DNA from: Candidatus Moranbacteria bacterium GW2011_GWE2_35_2-
GTDB lineage: Bacteria > Patescibacteriota > Minisyncoccia > Moranbacterales > UBA9337
NCBI GenBank assembly: GCA_000990585.1
Contig: LBQD01000004.1
Location: 1,470 to 41,706, forward strand
Reading direction: 5' to 3'
DNA: 40,237 bases
The notes beneath the pieces are model-generated. The model had not been told where the DNA came from and searched no databases. It worked only from the letters and a program-made list of their open reading frames with translations. This document shows, in pieces, positions 1 through 6,778 of the stretch. A program made the position numbers and the translations under genes. Position 1 is the first letter of the stretch; each line of letters begins with the position of its first letter.

Positions 1-93
1 ATCCTTTCTGATTCAGAGTTTTTTGGGGGGAATGCAGAACAGACGGCGCTTCGCGCCGACCATATTTTTGGCGGAAATTTGAATTCCGAATTT

Positions 94-183
94 TGGCGGA
101 GAGGGGGGGATTCGAACTCCCGGTACCCTTTCGAGTACACCGCATTTCGAGTGCGGCCCATTCGACCACTCTGGCACCTCTCC
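94..183 (-). tRNA. tRNA-Ser (anticodon CGA)
   Basis: On the minus strand a seven-base acceptor stem GGAGAGG pairs with CCTCTCC, followed by discriminator G and an encoded CCA at 94-96. The anticodon arm has stem CCGCA/TGCGG and loop CTCGAAA, giving anticodon CGA, which reads serine UCG codons. A long variable arm (GTACTC...GGGTAC) is present, as expected for class II serine tRNAs. The T-loop is TTCGAAT. A small GC hairpin (GGCGC TTC GCGCC) lies just downstream at 45-57 without a clear T-tract. Confidence 0.95.
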
Positions 184-240
184 ATAAATTGTATAGCCGT
201 AAATATATACCTTGTCCCTTTCTACCACTGAATCCACCTT

Positions 241-260
241 TGGCGGACTGGCACCTCTCC
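241..260 (-). pseudogene. Collapsed tRNA-Ser remnant
   Basis: About 60 bases upstream of the tRNA-Ser 5' end, the sequence TTTGGCGGA is joined directly to CTGGCACCTCTCCATAAAT. The first part equals the 3' end of tRNA-Ser (CCA, discriminator and first acceptor bases) and the second equals its 5' end plus 5' flank. It reads as a tRNA-Ser copy that lost its interior, leaving only the outer parts of the acceptor arm. It cannot be functional. A duplication followed by deletion between short repeats is the simplest explanation; an integration scar is possible. Confidence 0.6.
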
Positions 261-430
261 ATAAATATAAAAATATAGTATTAACATATATTTGGCAATA
301 CGGCGCTTTGTTTTTTTGTCTTTTTGTTGTAAAATAAAAACGTGTGGAAATATTAAAATTGCATGATATTTTAAAAAAGAATTTTGTTTTTATAAAAATC
401 ATGATTCTTATAAAAACAAAAAACAAAAAA

Positions 431-985
431 ATGGAAGAAGAAAGAAAATATATAGCTGGTAAATTTGCTGATCCGATGGAAACAATCAATGAAATAGATG
501 TGAAAAAAGGAGATGTTATGGCGGATTTTGGTTGCGGAGCAGGTTTTTTTTCATTGCCCTTTGCCAAAAAAGTTGGAGAAGAAGGAAAAGTTTATGCTTT
601 GGATGTGTTGTCTTCAGCGCTTGAGGCGGTAGAAAGTGAGGCAAAAGCAAACGGAATTTCTAATATCATTACCAAAAGAGTGAATTTAGAATTAGAAAAA
701 GGATCGAAGCTGGATGATGAAAGCGTGGACTGGGTTGTGATGAAAAATATTCTTTTTCAAAACAAAGATAAAGATATTATTATAAGAGAGGCTTATCGCA
801 TTTTGAAGAAAAATGGAAGAGCATTGATTATGGAATGGGATAGCGGGAATTCTTTTATCGGTCCCGACCGAAAACTTCGAATTTCTGAGGAAGAATTGGA
901 TGCAATGGTGGAAAAAGGCGGATTCATTTTGGAAAAAAAAATAAAAGCGGGAGATTTTCATTATATGTTGATTGCTGTTAAATAA
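431..985 (+). CDS. Class I SAM-dependent methyltransferase
   Basis: A 184-residue protein with the Rossmann methyltransferase layout: motif I (ADFGCGAGFFSLPFA) followed by the acidic VYALDV strand that usually holds the SAM ribose, then a late motif around DWVVMKNILFQ and a post-motif ILKKNGRALIMEW. The ORF track starts at a GTG at 344, but the extra 29 residues are low-complexity Lys/Ile/Phe, so the ATG at 431, before MEEERKYIAGKFADP, is preferred. The substrate cannot be read from sequence; small UbiE/ArsM-like methyltransferases of this size are common in Patescibacteria. It ends 4 bases before the lipoprotein start, so the two genes are probably cotranscribed. No Shine-Dalgarno is visible. 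Confidence 0.8.
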   Translation: MEEERKYIAGKFADPMETINEIDVKKGDVMADFGCGAGFFSLPFAKKVGEEGKVYALDVLSSALEAVESEAKANGISNIITKRVNLELEKGSKLDDESVDWVVMKNILFQNKDKDIIIREAYRILKKNGRALIMEWDSGNSFIGPDRKLRISEEELDAMVEKGGFILEKKIKAGDFHYMLIAVK

Positions 986-989
986 AAAA

Positions 990-2399
990 ATGAAAACAAA
1001 AATAAAAAAAATAATTTCAATATTTATTTTGATAAGCAGTGTTTTTTTGTTTTCCGGATGCGGAAATAATAATAATTCTCCAAAGTATCAGGTGGATTTG
1101 GAAATATGGGGTCTTTTTGACGATAGTTCAATTTTTGGTGAAATAATAAGTGATTATGAAAAAGTCAATCCTTTGGTGGGAAAAATAACCTATCGAAAAA
1201 TGACACAAGATAATTATAAAAAAGAACTTATAAACGCGATGGCGGAGGGAAACGGTCCGGATATTTTTTTGATGAATAACGCTGATCTTTATTTTTTCAA
1301 AAATAAAATCGAGTCGGCTCCGGAAAACATTTTTTCTTTGAGTGAATTTTCTTCCAATTTTGTTGATGTGGCGAAGGATGACTTTGTTGCGGATGGAAGA
1401 ATATACGGAGCACCACTAAGTGTCGATTCAATGCAGCTTTTCTATAATAAAGATATTTTTAACTTCAATGGAATATCACTGCCACCTGAAACTTGGAATG
1501 ATTTTGCGGATGTTTCCAGAAAACTTACAAAAATAGACAGTAAAGGAGAGATCATACAAGCGGGAACGGCAATGGGAACCGCCTATAACGTTAACCGCGC
1601 TTCGGATATTTTAGGATTGTTGATGCTTCAAAATAAAGTGAAACTTCCAACTGTTCAAGATTCGCAAATAAACTTAAATATGATAAATGTTGCGGAAAAT
1701 GGAAGAGAAAACAGTGCCCGTAGCGCTTTTGGATTTTATACGCAATTTGCTTCGATAAGCTCTCCTTTTTATACGTGGAACAGGGATATGCATTATTCTA
1801 TTGATGCTTTTGCTGAGGGAAGGGCTGCGATGATGTTTAATTATTCGTGGAATATAGATACTATAAAAAGCAAAAATTCAAAATTGAATTTTGCGGTGTC
1901 TCAAATTCCACAATATGAAAATTCGCTTCCGGTAGGGTATGCTAATTATTGGGGATTTGCGGTAAATAAGAATAAGCAGATAAAAATTTCTCCGACTGGA
2001 GGCGGAAAAGATATGGTAGTTAATAATGATATGCGAGTCCATGAGTCTTGGCAATTTATTAAGTTTTTGACGACAAAAAATAACGGATCTTTTAATGTGG
2101 TTCATGCTACTTCGGGAGAAATTAAATCTTTTCCAACCAGCATTGATCCGGCGAAAATATATTTAGAGAAAACCAATAAGCCGGCTGCCAGACGCGACTT
2201 GATTGATGTTCAGCAGGCTAATCCTACAATAAAACCTTTTGTATTAGGAAATTTGATTGCCAAAAGTTGGTATCAACCAGACACTGAAAGTGTTGATGCA
2301 ATATTATTAGACGCGATAGATTCAATCAATAAAGGCGATTCCAATATCGATCAAGCATTGAAGTTGGCAAACACTCGAATTGAACAATTAAAAAAATAA
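990..2399 (+). CDS. Extracellular solute-binding lipoprotein (family 1)
   Basis: A 469-residue protein starting at ATG 990; the track's TTG at 972 overlaps the previous gene. The N-terminus has a lysine-rich n-region, a hydrophobic stretch and lipobox FSGC with the lipidated cysteine at residue 24. The mature part begins LEIWGLFDD and contains ISDYEKVNP, NAMAEGNGPDIFLMNNAD, a GAPLSVDSMQLFYNKDIF segment and AEGRAAMMFNYSW, all typical of ABC-type sugar-binding proteins of family 1. It would sit on the outer face of the membrane and deliver a sugar or oligosaccharide to a permease. No permease or ATPase lies in the window. The pilin/transglycosylase gene starts 5 bases downstream, so the lipoprotein may belong to the same surface operon. 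Confidence 0.85.
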   Translation: MKTKIKKIISIFILISSVFLFSGCGNNNNSPKYQVDLEIWGLFDDSSIFGEIISDYEKVNPLVGKITYRKMTQDNYKKELINAMAEGNGPDIFLMNNADLYFFKNKIESAPENIFSLSEFSSNFVDVAKDDFVADGRIYGAPLSVDSMQLFYNKDIFNFNGISLPPETWNDFADVSRKLTKIDSKGEIIQAGTAMGTAYNVNRASDILGLLMLQNKVKLPTVQDSQINLNMINVAENGRENSARSAFGFYTQFASISSPFYTWNRDMHYSIDAFAEGRAAMMFNYSWNIDTIKSKNSKLNFAVSQIPQYENSLPVGYANYWGFAVNKNKQIKISPTGGGKDMVVNNDMRVHESWQFIKFLTTKNNGSFNVVHATSGEIKSFPTSIDPAKIYLEKTNKPAARRDLIDVQQANPTIKPFVLGNLIAKSWYQPDTESVDAILLDAIDSINKGDSNIDQALKLANTRIEQLKK

Positions 2400-2404
2400 A
2401 CCCA

Positions 2405-3475
2405 ATGAAAAAAAACAGACTAATTAATTTTCTTCTTTTGTTGCCCGTTTTATTTTCTCCTTTGGCAACAAAAGCGGCTCTTGTTCCTTGTGGAACGAGT
2501 GAGCATCCGGAAGTGTGCACATTGTGTCATTTTATTGTGGGAATAAAAAATATCATTGATTGGGGAATGGGAATTTTGACTTTTGTGGCAATTGGCGCGA
2601 TTGTTTTGGGCGGAATTTTTTATATTATCTCTGCCGGAAATCAAGAAATGATGAAAAAAGCCAAAACCATTATTATTCAAACATTAACCGGATTTGCGAT
2701 TGTTTTGGGAGCGTGGTTGATTGTTACGTATTCGATGTATATTATAGGATCTTCCAATAGAGACGGGGTTATGCGTACTGATGGCGCATGGTATGAATTT
2801 ACCTGTGATACCGTTTCTAACCAAGCGGCTATCGATATTGGAAGTATTTCTACTTCTACAACTACTTCTCCAACATCTTCTACGGTAGCATCAGCGGCGG
2901 TGGATTCTAGTGGAGATTGTCTTAATGCGGCAATGCCAGGAGCGCAAACTTGTACCGGATATTCTTGTATTTCAACTTGCGGAAGTATTTCTAGTTATGT
3001 GTCTGCGATTTCTTCCGCATCTTCCTCCTATAATGTAAGTGAAAATCTTATTCGAGGAGTTATCTGTCGAGAATCATCTGGAAATACAAACGCAATAAAA
3101 AATGAATCCGACGGAACAATGTCGTGTGGCTTAATGCAGGTTAATGTAGATACACAGGCTGAATGTGAGTATTTAACAGAACATCCGGCGGAAAATATTA
3201 TGCAAGGGACGGCAAGTTTGAGTGCAAGGATTGCACAAGCGCAAAAAACCATGGATTCGCATGGATATAATACAGTGGAAGTGGAGGAGATGGCAGCAGC
3301 AGCATATAATTGTTGCGCCAATGGAGAAGATCCGAATTCTCCGAGTAATGATTGCACGGCGGCAAATGATTGGGGATTGGTTCCAAAGTGGGCGTGTCCT
3401 ATTGATCCGGGAACGAGTGAGTTCAATATGTGCGCGGTCAAGGATTATGCTTGCAGTGTCGGATCATGTGAATAA
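2405..3475 (+). CDS. VirB2-like pilin domain fused to SLT lytic transglycosylase
   Basis: A 356-residue exported protein. Residues 1-24 look like a signal peptide. Residues about 46-115 form the two-helix TrbC/VirB2-like unit: helix one ends IFYIISAGNQ, a KAK-containing turn follows, then a second hydrophobic helix. A Ser/Thr-rich linker spans about 145-170. Residues about 200-305 carry a soluble lytic transglycosylase (SLT) fold: probable catalytic Glu223 in CRESSGN, the signature GLMQVN at 242-247, and AAAAYNCC near 300. The C-terminus has many cysteines, probably disulfide-bonded outside the cell. VirB1 (transglycosylase) and VirB2 (pilin) are normally separate proteins, so a single-chain fusion is notable. 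It heads a run of paralogous pilin-like genes. Its role in opening peptidoglycan for a surface machine is inferred. Confidence 0.8.
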   Translation: MKKNRLINFLLLLPVLFSPLATKAALVPCGTSEHPEVCTLCHFIVGIKNIIDWGMGILTFVAIGAIVLGGIFYIISAGNQEMMKKAKTIIIQTLTGFAIVLGAWLIVTYSMYIIGSSNRDGVMRTDGAWYEFTCDTVSNQAAIDIGSISTSTTTSPTSSTVASAAVDSSGDCLNAAMPGAQTCTGYSCISTCGSISSYVSAISSASSSYNVSENLIRGVICRESSGNTNAIKNESDGTMSCGLMQVNVDTQAECEYLTEHPAENIMQGTASLSARIAQAQKTMDSHGYNTVEVEEMAAAAYNCCANGEDPNSPSNDCTAANDWGLVPKWACPIDPGTSEFNMCAVKDYACSVGSCE

Positions 3476-3495
3476 TAGAAGATATTAAAATTTTT

Positions 3496-3783
3496 ATGTT
3501 TGAAATTGGAAATAAAATTATTCATACGGCACAGGCGGGAGTGATTTCGGATGCGCCGGGGCTGGCACAGATCGGAGGAAATATTCTGAATTTTTTATTG
3601 TCTATTGTTGGAATTTTTGTTATAATCAGCTTAGTAATTTCCGGAGTAATGTATTTGACATCGGCAGGAAATGAAACTCAAATTGAGAAAGCAAAAAAAA
3701 CAGCATTTTATTCTGTAGTGGGGATTATTACGGCGCTGGGTGCGATGCTGATTGTGAGACAAATTGGAATTTTTTTCAAATAA
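3496..3783 (+). CDS. Small VirB2/TrbC-like pilin protein
   Basis: A 95-residue protein with two hydrophobic helices (about 28-53 and 68-92) joined by a short polar loop with the signature shared across this cluster: GVMYLTSAGN followed by KAKKTAFYSVVGI. There is no clear signal peptide; the N-terminus MFEIGNKIIHTAQAG is amphipathic. It ends VRQIGIFFK, close to the VRQISRFFV end of the double-pilin protein at 5103-6077, which suggests those two units are closer relatives than the middle genes. It lies 20 bases after the transglycosylase fusion, so it is probably in the same operon. Confidence 0.75.
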   Translation: MFEIGNKIIHTAQAGVISDAPGLAQIGGNILNFLLSIVGIFVIISLVISGVMYLTSAGNETQIEKAKKTAFYSVVGIITALGAMLIVRQIGIFFK

Positions 3784-3837
3784 AAGGTTGAAAATTAAAA
3801 TAGAAAATAAAAATTAAAAAAGAATGGAGGTGAGAAT

Positions 3838-4200
3838 ATGAAAAATGCAATTAAGAAAGCGGTTTATGGAGCGGCTTCATCGGCTCTTTTGCTTCCGGTA
3901 ATGGCTTTGGCTCAATTTGACCCGCCATCCGGAGCGGCTACCGGTCTGCCTGAGTCGACAATATATGGTATTGTTGAAAATATTATGTATTGGCTTCTCG
4001 GATTGGTTGGTATTGCTGGAGTTATCGGATTTGCGATTTCCGGTATTATGTACCTTACTTCAGCCGGAGATGATGATAGAATGGGAACAGCCAAGAAGGC
4101 TATGATATATTCGATTATTGGTGTGATTGTGGCATTGGTTGGTTTGATCGCCCTTACAGCTATTCGAAGTATGTTGGGAGGAAGCAACACCCAATTTTAG
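3838..4200 (+). CDS. VirB2/TrbC-like pilin with signal peptide
   Basis: A 120-residue protein. A strong Shine-Dalgarno (GGAGGTGAG) precedes ATG 3838, unusual here where most genes lack one, so this may be the most highly translated gene of the cluster. The signal peptide ends ALA at about residue 25. Two hydrophobic helices (about 45-72 and 87-110) flank the family loop GIMYLTSAGDDD...AKKAMIYSIIGV. The C-terminus RSMLGGSNTQF matches the ends of the next two paralogs. A rho-independent terminator follows 20 bases downstream. It is a good candidate for a major pilin-like subunit; assembly into a fibre or pore is inferred from VirB2 family knowledge. Confidence 0.8.
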   Translation: MKNAIKKAVYGAASSALLLPVMALAQFDPPSGAATGLPESTIYGIVENIMYWLLGLVGIAGVIGFAISGIMYLTSAGDDDRMGTAKKAMIYSIIGVIVALVGLIALTAIRSMLGGSNTQF

Positions 4201-4219
4201 TTTTAAGGAAAAAATATTC

Positions 4220-4253
4220 AAAAAACAGATTCATTTTGTGAATCTGTTTTTTT
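4220..4253 (+). terminator. Rho-independent terminator
   Basis: A perfect stem ACAGATTCA / TGAATCTGT with a 5-base loop is flanked by A-tract and T-tract, so it could stop transcription in either direction. It splits the pilin cluster into two transcription units. Confidence 0.85.
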
Positions 4254-4279
4254 GTGAATTTTTTGGATTATGTTATAAT
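4252..4279 (+). promoter_or_regulatory. Sigma-70 promoter with extended -10
   Basis: Extended -10 TGTTATAAT at 4271-4279 with a weak -35 TTGTGA 16 bases upstream. It lies directly after the terminator and 39 bases before the pilin gene at 4318. Confidence 0.6.
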
Positions 4280-4317
4280 TACGACAGTACAAATTCTTTA
4301 TAATTAAATTAAAAAAA

Positions 4318-4683
4318 ATGAAAAGTAAAATCAAAAAAATTGTGTTGGGAGTTGTAGTTTCTTTTTCGGCATCGCCTTTGATTGCATTGGCGCAATGGAA
4401 TGCGGGATTGGCTAACGCTCAACAATCCGGTCTTCCGTGGGATAACATAGCAAGTATTATCGGAAATATAATGTTTTGGATACTTAGCTTAGTTGGGGTA
4501 GTTGCGATTATCGGATTTGCGATTTCAGGACTTATGTATTTGACTTCTGCCGGGGATGACGATCAGATCAAAAAAGCCAAAAATGCTATGAAAAATTCCA
4601 TTATTGGTGTTATCGTTGCCTTGGTAGGTTTAGTGGTAATTTATGCGGTTAATAATATGTTGGGCGGAATGTCTGATTTTTAA
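4318..4683 (+). CDS. VirB2/TrbC-like pilin with signal peptide
   Basis: A 121-residue paralog of the 3838 gene. The signal peptide ends ALA just before QWNAG (about residue 25), and two hydrophobic helices surround GLMYLTSAGDDDQIKKAKNAMKN, the family loop. The C-terminus NNMLGGMSDF is conserved with its neighbours. It is transcribed from its own extended -10 promoter. The next gene begins one base after its stop codon, so the two are probably translationally linked. No Shine-Dalgarno is visible; the leader is A/T-rich. Confidence 0.8.
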   Translation: MKSKIKKIVLGVVVSFSASPLIALAQWNAGLANAQQSGLPWDNIASIIGNIMFWILSLVGVVAIIGFAISGLMYLTSAGDDDQIKKAKNAMKNSIIGVIVALVGLVVIYAVNNMLGGMSDF

Positions 4684-4684
4684 T

Positions 4685-5092
4685 ATGAAAACAAAAATAA
4701 TTATAAATTCGATTGTTTCCTTGATGATGGTTTTTGTGTTTTTGAATGTGCAGGCCGCTCCGAATTGCAGTGCCACTCCCGGATTTGTTCTTGATCCTTC
4801 CGGAGTTTGCGTGCCGAGTGCCACCGGATTACCTGATCCGGTCGGAAACGATCCTGTGGCAACTATTTTGATTAATGTGATGCAATGGCTTTTGGGAAGC
4901 TTTGGAGTCGTAGCGATAATCGCTTTTGCTATTTCTGGATTGCAATATATGCTGGCGGCGGGAAATGACAACGTTATGGAAAAGGCCAAGCGGAATATGC
5001 TCTATTCGATTATCGGAGTGGCGGTAGGTTTGGCGGGACTTTTGATTGTTATAGCTATCAATAATATGCTTGCGGGGGGATCAACTTTTTAA
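4685..5092 (+). CDS. VirB2/TrbC-like pilin with short Cys-containing ectodomain
   Basis: A 135-residue protein from ATG 4685; the track's earlier start lies inside the previous gene. A signal peptide ending at about residue 24 (VQAAPNC) is followed by a short extracellular piece with two cysteines (PNCSATPG...SGVCVPS), probably one disulfide. The two-helix pilin unit spans about 60-128, with loop GLQYMLAAGNDNVMEKAKRNM and C-terminus NNMLAGGSTF. It sits between the 4318 paralog and the double-pilin gene in a tight operon. Confidence 0.78.
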   Translation: MKTKIIINSIVSLMMVFVFLNVQAAPNCSATPGFVLDPSGVCVPSATGLPDPVGNDPVATILINVMQWLLGSFGVVAIIAFAISGLQYMLAAGNDNVMEKAKRNMLYSIIGVAVGLAGLLIVIAINNMLAGGSTF

Positions 5093-5102
5093 TTACAAAA
5101 AA

Positions 5103-6077
5103 ATGAAAAGTAATAAAATATTTTTCGGTTTAAGAGAGAAGATAATAATTTTTTCTTTTTTAATGTTGGGTTTGGTGAATTTCGGGGTTTCAAGCGTGCT
5201 GGCAACAACTGTGCAATGCAGTTCTGCTAGTGGAGTTTGTTCGGTACAAGGAGGAAGTGGATGCCCTCTTGGATCAACGGTTATTTCGGGTATTATATGT
5301 GACGAAGGAGAGGCGTGCTGTACAGCTCCTCCGCAGCTGGTTTGTTGTCAAATTAGCACAGATACTTGCGCGGAAAATACTTCCGGACTATGTCCAGGAA
5401 GTATTATTCCAATTCCCGGTTCTTGCTCGGAAGTTTCAACTTGTCCACAGTATACGTCGCCTGATGTTTCTGATCCGACTGGTTCTGATCCTGGATCGAC
5501 CGATGTTTCTGATCCGACAACTCCCACATCTTCTGCAGGTTGCGCAGATGGATCGATTTGTTTTACTTCTCCTTTGGCATTTACAACGGTTGAGGGCGTG
5601 CTGGGCAGTATTTTGAGTACTTTGCAAGGAATTATCGTTTTGATTTCAATCGTTTTTATTGTGATTGGAGCAGTGATGTATATTATATCCTCCGGCAATG
5701 ATGATATGATAAAAAAAGCGAAAAACGCGATTACAGCGGCAATGATCGGGCTGGCGATTGGAATCGCGGCACCATCGTTTCTCAAAGAAATTGCGACAAT
5801 TTTAGGATGGGGAGATGATGATATTAATAATCCTGAGGTTAGCGGCGCTCTCACTTTGGCGCAAATCGCAACCAACGCTTTGGATTTTCTTCTTGCGATT
5901 GTCGGTGTTTTGGGAATTATTATGCTGGTAATCGGAGGATCGATGTATTTGACTTCAGCGGGTGATGAAAAGAAAATCGATACTGCTAAATCAATCACTA
6001 AGTGGGCGATTATCGGAATTGCAGTAGCCTTGGCGGCATTGGTAATCGTGCGCCAGATCTCCAGATTCTTTGTGTAA
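5103..6077 (+). CDS. Cys-rich protein with two tandem pilin domains
   Basis: A 324-residue protein from ATG 5103; the track's start at 5070 overlaps the previous gene. After a signal peptide (about 1-35) comes a cysteine-rich ectodomain of about 80 residues with more than ten Cys, including CC pairs, then an Asp/Pro/Ser/Thr linker with a repeated VSDPT motif. Two consecutive VirB2-like units follow: the first contains VMYIISSGNDDMIKKAKNA and the second SMYLTSAGDEKKIDTAKSI, ending VRQISRFFV. This gives four membrane helices. The architecture suggests a displayed disulfide-stabilised head on a duplicated pilin base; an adhesin or tip role is speculative. A strong bidirectional terminator follows. 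Confidence 0.75.
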   Translation: MKSNKIFFGLREKIIIFSFLMLGLVNFGVSSVLATTVQCSSASGVCSVQGGSGCPLGSTVISGIICDEGEACCTAPPQLVCCQISTDTCAENTSGLCPGSIIPIPGSCSEVSTCPQYTSPDVSDPTGSDPGSTDVSDPTTPTSSAGCADGSICFTSPLAFTTVEGVLGSILSTLQGIIVLISIVFIVIGAVMYIISSGNDDMIKKAKNAITAAMIGLAIGIAAPSFLKEIATILGWGDDDINNPEVSGALTLAQIATNALDFLLAIVGVLGIIMLVIGGSMYLTSAGDEKKIDTAKSITKWAIIGIAVALAALVIVRQISRFFV

Positions 6078-6093
6078 TAAATTTTGCAAATAT

Positions 6094-6132
6094 AAAAAGC
6101 GCGGATTCGATACTACGAATCACGCGCTTTTT
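6094..6132. terminator. Bidirectional rho-independent terminator
   Basis: Stem AAAAAGCGCG.GATTCG / CGAATC.CGCGCTTTTT with a small loop lies between the convergent pilin operon (plus) and the LecA-like gene (minus). A- and T-tracts on both sides let it serve both. Confidence 0.85.
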
Positions 6133-6133
6133 G

Positions 6134-6778
6134 TCAAAGCAGTTTTTCTGCTTTGACAACGAGATCTCCCTTGTTGTTAGCAAAGACCCCGTTGATTTTG
6201 TTGTTAGATGAAACATTCCACTCTTGCGGAATGTTTACCGTCAGAAAAATAGGATACTTGTCGTCAAGGACGACGGTGGCGTTTTTTCCAATCAGGAAAT
6301 AGGCGCCATCTTTTTTTTCTCCCATTCTTCCGATCAGTACTCCGAACGGGGCACTAGGAAGGGGAAGGGTGAAGTTGTCCGGAAAGGACAAGTCTTTCCC
6401 TTCTGGCGGGATTGCCAAAAAATTCCCGGTCTTGGTACTTTTGTACCACAGGCCGGTGGCGGAAATCCGGTACTTTCCCTTCTCTCCGTCAAAAAACTTT
6501 TGACAACCCAAACTTTCACGCGACCAAACGTTGGGCGTGAAAATCATCTCGGCGACAACCTTGTTATGGTTTCCGAACAGCGACCACAACAAGAGAATAA
6601 TTCCGGCAATTGTGCCGAGAATTATTCCGGGTACAATAAGTGATCCCCAAGAAAATTTTTGCGTCGCCGGTGTGGCGGGTGTTACTGTCGAGGCTTCAGG
6701 TTGGGGCTTTGACTTTTTGCCCCATAAAAAAATGCCAATTCCTGCAATAAACAGGATAATGCTTAACGTTATTTTCAT
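6134..6778 (-). CDS. Membrane protein with LecA-like C-terminal domain
   Basis: A 214-residue protein. Helices at about 3-19 and 46-68 flank a Thr/Pro/Ala-rich stretch, leaving a C-terminal domain of about 140 residues. This has the order GKYRISATGLW, APFGVLIGRMG, AYFLIGKNATVVL, PIFLTVNIP, which resembles the calcium-dependent galactose-binding LecA (PA-IL) beta-sandwich, where PFG.LIG, the FFIG strand and a terminal L.VND are conserved. The usual VND calcium residues read VNIP here, so metal and sugar binding may be lost. Its start codon overlaps the stop of the upstream SPFH gene (ATGA), indicating translational coupling. The lectin-like assignment is by eye and uncertain. Confidence 0.6.
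   Translation of the reverse strand: MKITLSIILFIAGIGIFLWGKKSKPQPEASTVTPATPATQKFSWGSLIVPGIILGTIAGIILLLWSLFGNHNKVVAEMIFTPNVWSRESLGCQKFFDGEKGKYRISATGLWYKSTKTGNFLAIPPEGKDLSFPDNFTLPLPSAPFGVLIGRMGEKKDGAYFLIGKNATVVLDDKYPIFLTVNIPQEWNVSSNNKINGVFANNKGDLVVKAEKLL

Noticed and set aside
344-430. GTG-started extension of the methyltransferase
   Set aside because: The 29 residues are low-complexity and absent from the methyltransferase fold; the ATG at 431 fits better.
13-567. Minus-strand ORF of 184 residues
   Set aside because: It runs straight through the tRNA-Ser gene and its remnant, and the translation is low-complexity Phe/Ile/Ser with no domain.
5348-5998. Minus-strand ORF of 216 residues opposite the double-pilin gene
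   Set aside because: It is a shadow of a strongly supported plus-strand gene with signal peptide and membrane helices.
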